Source: an uncultured Flavobacteriales bacterium
GTDB lineage: Bacteria > Bacteroidota > Bacteroidia > Flavobacteriales > Crocinitomicaceae
Length of the DNA stretch: 26,669 nucleotides
Direction of reading: 5' to 3'
Assembly (NCBI GenBank): GCA_946480815.1
Contig: CAMLLB010000060.1
Span: forward strand, 1-26,669
Every line of letters begins with the position of its first letter. The first letter of the stretch is position 1. Below the pieces are notes generated by a model that saw only the letters and a list, made by a program, of their open reading frames with translations, did not search any database and was not told the DNA's origin. Positions 7,289-13,727 of the stretch are shown in pieces. Both the position numbers and the translations under genes were made by a program.

Positions 7289-9886
7289 ATGAAAAAATTC
7301 CTATCAATTTTATTTCTTGCGTGCATTTCTTTGTCCTTTGGGCAAGTAGACGATACATTGAAAGTAAATAACACTACAAATAAAGTTGATTCTACCAAAT
7401 CATCTGCTACCACAATTGGTGGAATGGATTTCAATTATGGTAAAGCAGAAAAATACATATTAGGGCCGATTCGCATTGAAGGTGCTGACAATTTCGACCC
7501 GCAAGCCATTAAATTAATTGCCGGGCTGAAACAAGGGGAAAGTATTACCATTCCTTCAGACAGGATCAGTAACGCAATCAAAAATTTGTGGAACGAAGGT
7601 TTGTTTTCCCAGGTTTCCATTGAAGCTGAAAAAGAAGTTGCAGGAGTTATTTATTTAGTTATTAAGCTTACTCCCCGACCAAAACTTTCCCGTTTCCGCT
7701 TTACGGGTGTTACAAAAAGAGAAGTGGACAAGATCCGGGAGGAAGTGGATCTGTCATCCGGTCAGACAATTACTGAAAACCTGTTGTTCAAGACCAAGAA
7801 CAAAATCAGAGGTTACTTCCTTGAAAAAGGGTTTAACAATGTTCAGGTAAACATTACACAAGTACCGGATACCTTAATCAATAATTCCGAAATCTTCTTC
7901 ATTGATATTGATAAGGGGAAAAAAGTAAAGATCAAACGCATTGAATTTGATGGAAATACAACCATAAAACCCTGGAAATTGCGCAGAGCAATGAAAGACA
8001 CAAAAAGAAGATCTATTATGCGGGTCTTCAAGCGCTCAAAATTCAATAACACAGCTTATACACGGGATAAAGAAGCCGTTCTGGACAAATTCAGAAGTGT
8101 TGGTTTAAGAGACGTTCACTTTACTACGGATTCCGTTTACAAAATAAACAGCCGTAATTTGGGGATCTACCTGAAGGTAGATGAAGGTCAGAAGTATTAT
8201 TTCGGGAATATCTCCTGGATCGGTAACACAAAGTTCAGTTCAGGTGTTCTGGATACGGTTTTAGGAATCAAATACGGTGATGTTTACGATAAGCCGTTGC
8301 TGGATCAGCGTTTGCACCAAAGTCAGGATGGAAGGGATATCACATCACTTTACATGGACAGAGGATACTTATTCTTCCATTTGGAACCGGTAGAAACCGG
8401 GGTTAATGACAATCATATCAACTACGAAATGCGTATTGTTGAAGGGAAGGAAGCCCGTGTGAAAAATGTCATTATCAAAGGGAACTATAAAACGAATGAA
8501 CATGTAATCCGTCGTGAGATCCGTACAAAACCAGGTGATCTGTTCAGTCGTAATGATATTATTCGTACGCAGCGTGAATTAGCTCAATTAGGTTATTTCA
8601 ACGAGCAAGGATTCCAGGTACTCCCAATTCCAAATCCACAGGATGGAACAGTGGATATCGAATACACGGTAGAAGAAAAATCAGCTGACCAGATTGAGCT
8701 TTCAGGAGGGTATGGAGCCGGGCGCATCATCGGGACACTTGGATTGACATTCAGCAATTTCTCCGTTAAAAATATTTTCAAGCCGAATTCATGGAGTCCG
8801 CTTCCAACCGGTGACGGACAACGACTTTCTATTCGTGCACAAACGAATGGAAGAATTTACCAGGGATACAACTTCTCTTTCACAGAACCATGGTTAGGAG
8901 GAAAAAAACCGAATTCCTTTACATTCTATCTGAACCATACTTCATTCTCTTCCAGTTTGACTTTGAAAAAGCGTGACCCGAATTACTCAGGAGTTGGGAT
9001 CACAGGAATGGGTGTCGGTTTGGGAAGACGTAAAAAATTCCCGGATGATTATTTCAGCGCATACTATGAATTGGCATACCAATATTACGATGTAAGAAAT
9101 TATTCGTCTTTGTTCCCGAGCTTCAACGACGGATACGCAAACGACATCAGTTTGAAATATGCTTTGCAGCGTAACTCGATCAATTCGCCGATCTATCCGA
9201 CGGAAGGGTCCAAGATCTCATTTACTGCAAAAGGAACACTTCCTTACTCATTAATGGGTGGTAAAAAGGATTTCAGTACCATGTCAGCACAGGAAACATT
9301 CAAATACCTGGAGTACTATAAATTGAAATTCACCTTTGAATATTATTTACCATTGACACCTGATAAGAAATTGATCCTGATGCCACGAATCGGGTTCGGT
9401 TACATGGGCGCATACAACCTTGCGAAAGGATTGACACCGTTTGAGCGTTTCAGCTTGGGAGGTAGTGGTCTTTCCGGGGTAAACCAATTCGGAGGTCGTG
9501 AGATCATTGCATTGAGAGGATATGATGACAATGCACTTTCTTCCAGCGGTGGTGATCCGATCGTTGCAAAATATACGATGGAATTACGTTATCCGATCTC
9601 ATTGAACCCGCAGGCAACTTTCTTTGTTTTGGCATTTGCCGAAGCAGGAAATACTTACACCGGATTCAAAACCTTCAATCCGTTCAACGTAAAACGAAGC
9701 GTTGGTGCGGGTGTTCGTATCTTCCTTCCAATGTTCGGTATGCTTGGATTGGATTACGGTTGGGGCTTCGACAAATTGGATAAACACTCTTCCGGATATG
9801 GAGGTTCAATTGATCAATCAATTGATTCGAAAGGTTTCTTCCCTAAATTCACATTCACCATCGGTATGAATCTTGGTGAGCTTTAA
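7289..9886 (+). CDS. bamA: outer membrane protein assembly factor BamA
   Basis: An 865-residue Omp85-family protein that inserts beta-barrels into the outer membrane. The signal peptide is MKKFLSILFLACISLSFGQ. The N-terminal half (about 50-480) carries POTRA-type units: the last POTRA-like boundary shows the motif GDLFSRNDIIRTQRELAQLGYF and is followed by VDIEYTVEEK. The C-terminal half (about 490-865) is the 16-strand barrel, with the conserved loop motif LRGYDD near residue 745. The protein ends in alternating hydrophobic residues and a terminal Leu rather than the usual Phe. A Ser/Thr/Asn-rich stretch of about 35 residues separates the signal peptide from POTRA1. The gene is co-transcribed with uppS and followed by the Skp-like chaperones. 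Confidence 0.95.
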   Translation: MKKFLSILFLACISLSFGQVDDTLKVNNTTNKVDSTKSSATTIGGMDFNYGKAEKYILGPIRIEGADNFDPQAIKLIAGLKQGESITIPSDRISNAIKNLWNEGLFSQVSIEAEKEVAGVIYLVIKLTPRPKLSRFRFTGVTKREVDKIREEVDLSSGQTITENLLFKTKNKIRGYFLEKGFNNVQVNITQVPDTLINNSEIFFIDIDKGKKVKIKRIEFDGNTTIKPWKLRRAMKDTKRRSIMRVFKRSKFNNTAYTRDKEAVLDKFRSVGLRDVHFTTDSVYKINSRNLGIYLKVDEGQKYYFGNISWIGNTKFSSGVLDTVLGIKYGDVYDKPLLDQRLHQSQDGRDITSLYMDRGYLFFHLEPVETGVNDNHINYEMRIVEGKEARVKNVIIKGNYKTNEHVIRREIRTKPGDLFSRNDIIRTQRELAQLGYFNEQGFQVLPIPNPQDGTVDIEYTVEEKSADQIELSGGYGAGRIIGTLGLTFSNFSVKNIFKPNSWSPLPTGDGQRLSIRAQTNGRIYQGYNFSFTEPWLGGKKPNSFTFYLNHTSFSSSLTLKKRDPNYSGVGITGMGVGLGRRKKFPDDYFSAYYELAYQYYDVRNYSSLFPSFNDGYANDISLKYALQRNSINSPIYPTEGSKISFTAKGTLPYSLMGGKKDFSTMSAQETFKYLEYYKLKFTFEYYLPLTPDKKLILMPRIGFGYMGAYNLAKGLTPFERFSLGGSGLSGVNQFGGREIIALRGYDDNALSSSGGDPIVAKYTMELRYPISLNPQATFFVLAFAEAGNTYTGFKTFNPFNVKRSVGAGVRIFLPMFGMLGLDYGWGFDKLDKHSSGYGGSIDQSIDSKGFFPKFTFTIGMNLGEL

Positions 9887-9928
9887 ACAATAAAAATGTT
9901 ATCTTCGTCGTTCTTTCAAATTTCGCCT

Positions 9929-10447
9929 ATGAAAACTCTTGTTTTATGCTTGTTCATGGTCTTTGGCATGACCTTTGTCAGTTCCGCTCAAAAGTACGGG
10001 TACATTGACTCAGAATTCATTTTGGGTAAAATGCCGGAATACAAAGAGGCTAAGGAACGTTTAGACAAATTAGCCGAACGTTGGACGAAAGAAATTGAAG
10101 AGCGTTATGAAATGATCAAAAAGAAAAAGGAGAATTTTCTAAGAGAAGAAAGTTTATTGCCCAGCGAAGAAAAAACAAAACGCGAAGAGGAAATTAAAAC
10201 ATTGGAGTCCGAAGCTATGCAAATGCAACAAACACGCTTTGGGGTTTCCGGCGATTACTTCCAGAAACGACAAGAACTGATCAAACCGATTCAGGATCGG
10301 GTTTACGAAGCAATGCAAACAGTTGCTTCAAAACGGAATTATAGTTTTATCTTTGACAAATCAAATCAAAGTAACCTCGTTTATGCAGATAGCAAATTTG
10401 ATATCAGCGACGAGGTACTTAGAGAAATGGGGGTCAGCTCCAAGTAA
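9929..10447 (+). CDS. OmpH/Skp-family periplasmic chaperone (first copy)
   Basis: A 172-residue protein from ATG 9929, which gives a good signal peptide (MKTLVLCLFMVFGMTFVSSAQ). An ATG at 9896 would add 11 residues in front of it and is less likely. The mature N-terminus KYGYIDSEFILGKMPEYKEA is the OmpH signature. A long charged helical region rich in Lys/Glu (about 40-110) should form the coiled-coil tentacles. The C-terminal YSFIFDKSNQSNLVYAD closes the body. Skp-like proteins hold unfolded outer-membrane proteins for BamA, consistent with its place 42 nt after bamA. A weak -7-like TATCTTCG (9900-9907) may provide extra transcription. Confidence 0.9.
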   Translation: MKTLVLCLFMVFGMTFVSSAQKYGYIDSEFILGKMPEYKEAKERLDKLAERWTKEIEERYEMIKKKKENFLREESLLPSEEKTKREEEIKTLESEAMQMQQTRFGVSGDYFQKRQELIKPIQDRVYEAMQTVASKRNYSFIFDKSNQSNLVYADSKFDISDEVLREMGVSSK

Positions 10448-10450
10448 CGA

Positions 10451-10464
10451 TTAGCTGCGGCTGA
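10451..10464. repeat. degenerate TCAGCCGCGGCTGA element
   Basis: TTAGCTGCGGCTGA, four nt after the first ompH stop, differs from the palindrome TCAGCCGCGGCTGA by two bases. It belongs with the copies at 2097, 2119 and 4277. Confidence 0.45.
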
Positions 10465-10537
10465 CGACACTACAACGAACGGCAATGCGGTTGTAAAATG
10501 CTGCCACAACAAAAACAAACGAAACACAAAAACAAAA

Positions 10538-11074
10538 ATGAAAAAAATCCTATTTGCCCTGGCACTAACTGTATGTGCAATCGCAACTACACAAGCTCAA
10601 ACGAAAATCGGGCACGTGAAATCACAAGTATTGCTGGATACGATGCCTTCCCGTAAAGCTGCAATTACTGAGATCAAAGATATTGAAGCTGCAGGCTTAA
10701 GAGAGTTAAAAGCTGCCGATAGCACTATCCAGGCTGCTTATCTGAAATATCAGGCTGATGTTAACGCCGGTAAATTCACATCTGCTTCTGTAAGAGAATA
10801 CGAAGAAAACCGTATCCGTCGTATGCAACAAAACCTGGAGGAGCGTCAACAACAAATCGACCAGCAATTACAGATTATGACGCAAGAAATGAACGTGGTT
10901 ATCCTTGACCGTGTTAAGAAAGCAGTAAACATTGTTGCTACAGCTAAAAAGTTCAACTACATCATTGATGAAAGCACGACACTTTATTCAGCAGGTGGAA
11001 CAGACGTAACAAATGAAGTAATCGTTGAGTTATTGAAACTGGAAGCAGAAGCTGCTAAGAAACCAGGAAAGTAA
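10538..11074 (+). CDS. OmpH/Skp-family periplasmic chaperone (second copy)
   Basis: A 178-residue protein with signal peptide MKKILFALALTVCAIATTQAQ and the OmpH start TKIGHVKSQVLLDTMPSRKAA. The middle (about 45-120) is a Gln/Arg/Glu-rich coiled coil (RRMQQNLEERQQQIDQQLQ). The end shows the FNYIIDESTTLYSAGGTDVT element, equivalent to the FIFDKS region of the first copy, and a Lys-rich tail. It is clearly divergent from the first copy, so this is an old duplication rather than a recent one. Tandem ompH genes after bamA are usual in Flavobacteria. A 90-nt spacer separates the copies and a terminator closes the unit at 11094. Confidence 0.9.
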   Translation: MKKILFALALTVCAIATTQAQTKIGHVKSQVLLDTMPSRKAAITEIKDIEAAGLRELKAADSTIQAAYLKYQADVNAGKFTSASVREYEENRIRRMQQNLEERQQQIDQQLQIMTQEMNVVILDRVKKAVNIVATAKKFNYIIDESTTLYSAGGTDVTNEVIVELLKLEAEAAKKPGK

Positions 11075-11093
11075 TTCTCAGATAATAACATTG

Positions 11094-11133
11094 AAAAGGT
11101 GCCTTCGACTTCGCTCAGGCACCTTTTTTATTT
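11094..11133 (+). terminator. terminator of the uppS-bamA-ompH cluster
   Basis: AAAAGGTGCC (11094-11103) pairs perfectly with GGCACCTTTT (11118-11127), and the T-run extends to 11129. The 14-nt loop is TTCGACTTCGCTCA, which recurs with a one-base change in the hairpins at 25446 and 25504. Confidence 0.9.
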
Positions 11134-11141
11134 AACACACT

Positions 11142-11161
11142 TTAATTACCCTGGTAATTAA
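11142..11161. promoter_or_regulatory. candidate operator palindrome upstream of ygiD
   Basis: TTAATTACC-CT-GGTAATTAA is a perfect inverted repeat of two 9-bp arms. It covers the place where the -33 element of the ygiD promoter would be (about 19-22 nt ahead of the -7 box), while no proper TTG is present there. A dimeric repressor or activator site is the natural reading; the regulator is unknown. Confidence 0.55.
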
Positions 11162-11169
11162 TAACATCG

Positions 11170-11177
11170 TATATTTG
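11170..11177 (+). promoter_or_regulatory. ygiD -7 box, probable leaderless start
   Basis: TATATTTG is a perfect TAnnTTTG box that ends only 4 nt before ATG 11182. With the usual spacing, transcription would begin at or within a base or two of the start codon, giving a leaderless mRNA. Confidence 0.6.
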
Positions 11178-11181
11178 TAAC

Positions 11182-12060
11182 ATGAAACGCCAATCATTTG
11201 TAAAAGGTATGTTAGGATTTGCTGCACTTGGTGGATTGACTTCCGTTCATTCACTTGGGAAATTATTAAACGAAGAAGATTATACGTATCCCGTATTGTT
11301 TATCGGTCATGGTTCTCCGATGAACGGAATCGAAGACAACCACTTTTCGAAACAATGGAAAAGTGAAGTAGAACATTTGCCAAATCCGAAAGTAGTTCTT
11401 GTTATCTCGGCCCATTGGCTCACAAACGGGACCTATGTTACAGCCATGGAGCATCCGCAAACGATTCATGATTTCGGTGGATTTCCTGACGAATTATTCG
11501 CAGTGCAATATCCTGCTCCGGGAAGTCCGGAATGGGCGCAACAAACCAAGGACCTGGTAAAAAGCACCAGCGTTCACCTTGACCATGAATGGGGCTTGGA
11601 TCACGGTACCTGGACCGTTGTTCGTCATATGTATCCCAACGCAGATATTCCGGTACTTCAGCTTTCTATTGATTACAATAAACCGGCAGCCTATCATTAT
11701 ACGTTGGCACAGGAATTAAAAGAATTGCGCAAGAAAGGAGTATTGATCATCGGAAGTGGAAACATGGTACACAATCTCCGCATGGTTGCCTGGGATAAGT
11801 TAAACACCTCGAATTACGGTTACGATTGGGCCATTGAAGCAAACGAAACGTTCAACAGACTGATCACCGACCGAAATCACCAGGCATTGATCGATTATCA
11901 AAAACTCGGCGATTTTGCACAATTGGCGATCCCTACTCCGGATCATTATTTCCCACTGATCTACAGTTTAGGCCTATCGGATTCAAAGGATGAGATTACA
12001 ATATTCAACAATGAATTGGTAGCCGGTTCCCTGAATATGACTTCTGTTCGATTTGGGTAA
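11182..12060 (+). CDS. ygiD: YgiD-type extradiol ring-cleavage dioxygenase (4,5-DOPA dioxygenase family)
   Basis: A 292-residue member of the LigB/DODA family, which opens catechol rings next to the diol using a His-bound metal. The family start PVLFIGHGSPMN lies at residues 37-48. Conserved His residues are visible at 43 (GHGSP), 78 (SAHW), 141 (DHGTW), 197 (GSGNMVHNL) and 255 (TPDHYFPL). Unlike E. coli YgiD, it has about 30 extra N-terminal residues, MKRQSFVKGMLGFAALGG. This resembles a Tat signal with KR in place of RR, so export is possible but unproven. The real substrate is unknown. Its own promoter, a palindrome and the preceding terminator show that it is an independent unit, although it sits between the ompH genes and murI. 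Confidence 0.87.
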   Translation: MKRQSFVKGMLGFAALGGLTSVHSLGKLLNEEDYTYPVLFIGHGSPMNGIEDNHFSKQWKSEVEHLPNPKVVLVISAHWLTNGTYVTAMEHPQTIHDFGGFPDELFAVQYPAPGSPEWAQQTKDLVKSTSVHLDHEWGLDHGTWTVVRHMYPNADIPVLQLSIDYNKPAAYHYTLAQELKELRKKGVLIIGSGNMVHNLRMVAWDKLNTSNYGYDWAIEANETFNRLITDRNHQALIDYQKLGDFAQLAIPTPDHYFPLIYSLGLSDSKDEITIFNNELVAGSLNMTSVRFG

Positions 12061-12083
12061 AACAGAAAGGTTGTGTACTTTTG
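12053..12083 (+). promoter_or_regulatory. murI promoter, probable leaderless start
   Basis: The -33 TTG (12053-12055, inside the end of ygiD), a 20-nt spacer and the -7 TACTTTTG (12076-12083) match the Bacteroidota pattern. The box ends 4 nt before ATG 12088, so the transcript should start at about the start codon. This also argues against the GTG start at 12073, which would fall upstream of the transcript. Confidence 0.65.
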
Positions 12084-12087
12084 GACC

Positions 12088-12915
12088 ATGTCAGTGAAAG
12101 GTCCAATTGGTGTTTTTGATTCCGGATACGGTGGATTAACCGTCTTGAAAGAAATCAGAGAGAAACTACCTGAATATGATTTTCTCTACCTGGGAGATAA
12201 TGCAAGAGCTCCGTATGGTTCCAGAAGCTTCGATGTCATTTATGAATATACCTGGCAAGCGGTTCAGGCCTTGTTTGACCGGGATTGTTCCCTGGTGATC
12301 CTGGCTTGTAATACTGCGTCAGCAAAAGCATTGCGCAGCATTCAGCAAATCAAACTTCCTGAATTATACCCCGATAGACGCGTATTGGGTGTTATCCGGC
12401 CAAGTACGGAGGAACTTGACAAGCACACAAAAACAAAACACGTTGGTGTATTGGGAACTGATGGAACCATCCGTTCGAACAGTTATCAGATCGAATTGGC
12501 AAAATTTGCTCCGGACCTGGTTGTCAATCAGCATGCCTGCCCGATGTGGGTGCCTTTGATCGAGAATAATCAATTTGATACTCCCGGAGGCGTTTATTTT
12601 ATTCAGAGTGATTTGGTATCCATCCTGGAAAAAGATCCCAAAATTGATACGATCCTCTTGGCTTGTACGCACTATCCTATTTTGATGGAACAATTGAAAC
12701 GTTTGCTCCCGGATCATATCGAAGTTTTGGCCCAGGGAAAAATTGTTGCAGAAAGCCTGGCAGATTACCTGGCCCGTCATCCTGAAATCGATGCGCTATG
12801 TTCAAAAGGAAGTTCTGTCAGATACCTTACAACTGAAAGTGCAAAAGATTTCAGTGAAAAAGCTTCGCTTCTGATGAATGATCAGATTGAAGCAGAACAT
12901 TTAACCTTACATTAA
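12088..12915 (+). CDS. murI: glutamate racemase
   Basis: A 275-residue cofactor-independent racemase that supplies D-glutamate for peptidoglycan precursors. The N-terminal GVFDSGYGGLTVLKEI is at residues 8-23, followed by LGDNARAPYG. The two catalytic cysteines are in ACNTASA (Cys74) and LACTHYPIL (Cys193). The start at ATG 12088 is chosen because an excellent promoter -7 box ends at 12083; an in-frame GTG at 12073 would add five residues of no conserved character. The gene lies 27 nt after ygiD and 11 nt before the TauE/SafE gene. From memory, murI commonly follows uppS-bamA-ompH-ompH in flavobacteria; here ygiD is interposed. Confidence 0.96.
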   Translation: MSVKGPIGVFDSGYGGLTVLKEIREKLPEYDFLYLGDNARAPYGSRSFDVIYEYTWQAVQALFDRDCSLVILACNTASAKALRSIQQIKLPELYPDRRVLGVIRPSTEELDKHTKTKHVGVLGTDGTIRSNSYQIELAKFAPDLVVNQHACPMWVPLIENNQFDTPGGVYFIQSDLVSILEKDPKIDTILLACTHYPILMEQLKRLLPDHIEVLAQGKIVAESLADYLARHPEIDALCSKGSSVRYLTTESAKDFSEKASLLMNDQIEAEHLTLH

Positions 12916-12926
12916 AACGCTGCTCC

Positions 12927-13727
12927 TTGACCTTAGAAATAATCGGATATTTTTTAGCACTTTTTGTCGGGCTGGTACTCGGAACCCTTGGTGGTGGCGG
13001 TTCTATTTTAGCTGTACCTATCCTTGTTGCCTTTTTCCAGCTGGAACCACAAAATGCAACCGTTTATTCCCTGTTCATTGTAGGTGTAACTTCTTTATTC
13101 GGGGCAATCCAGCATTTTAAATCAAAATTGATCAATCCGCTGAACACCTTACTATTTGGAATTCCCGCAGTAATCAGTATTTCCCTGACGCGTTTATTTA
13201 TTGTTTCGGAAATTCCTGATCAGATCCATTTGGGAGAACATATCGTCTTTGGGAAGAACACCTTCATCATGGCTTTGTTCGCAATTCTCATGATCCTTGC
13301 TTCTATTCCAATGATCCGGGGACAAAAGGAACATCCCTCAACAAAAAAGAACCGGCCTCTTATCCTGGTGATCTTCGGAGCCATTATAGGACTCATTAGC
13401 GGACTGGTCGGAGCAGGTGGAGGCTTTATGATCATTCCTTCCCTTTCCATTTTCATGAAAGTTCCCATCAAGAATGCCATCGCAACTTCTATTGTGATTA
13501 TTGCAATCAATTCCCTAAGCGGATTCACAGCAGAATTATTTACACCCAATTTAAAATTAAACTGGGTGATCCTTCTTGGTTTTACGTTGATTGCAACAGC
13601 AGGGCTCATCATTGGATTGAAACTGAACCATAAGATCCAGTCTGCGAAACTCAAAAAAGGGTTCGGTATCTTTGTACTCCTGATAGGAATTTCTATCCTG
13701 GTAACAGAGTTAGTTTCCGGTCGTTAG
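12927..13727 (+). CDS. TauE/SafE-family sulfite/anion permease
   Basis: A 266-residue polytopic inner-membrane protein. It shows the two homologous half-repeats of TauE/SafE (DUF81) transporters: LVLGTLGGGGSILAVPIL near residue 17, and LISGLVGAGGGFMIIPSL near residue 153. There are about eight hydrophobic spans in total, with a charged loop near residues 130-142. The family is associated with export of sulfite, sulfonates or other organic anions, but the substrate here is open. The start is TTG 12927, eleven nt after the murI stop, because no ATG fits; translation may be coupled to murI. The gene converges with the DUF5686 gene, and the two stop codons overlap in the four bases TTAG (13724-13727). 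Confidence 0.88.
   Translation: MTLEIIGYFLALFVGLVLGTLGGGGSILAVPILVAFFQLEPQNATVYSLFIVGVTSLFGAIQHFKSKLINPLNTLLFGIPAVISISLTRLFIVSEIPDQIHLGEHIVFGKNTFIMALFAILMILASIPMIRGQKEHPSTKKNRPLILVIFGAIIGLISGLVGAGGGFMIIPSLSIFMKVPIKNAIATSIVIIAINSLSGFTAELFTPNLKLNWVILLGFTLIATAGLIIGLKLNHKIQSAKLKKGFGIFVLLIGISILVTELVSGR

Noticed and set aside
12364..13654. Antisense ORFs of 138 and 144 residues opposite murI and the TauE/SafE gene
   Set aside because: The plus-strand proteins are clearly conserved families; the antisense frames have low-complexity, non-protein-like content and no promoter.
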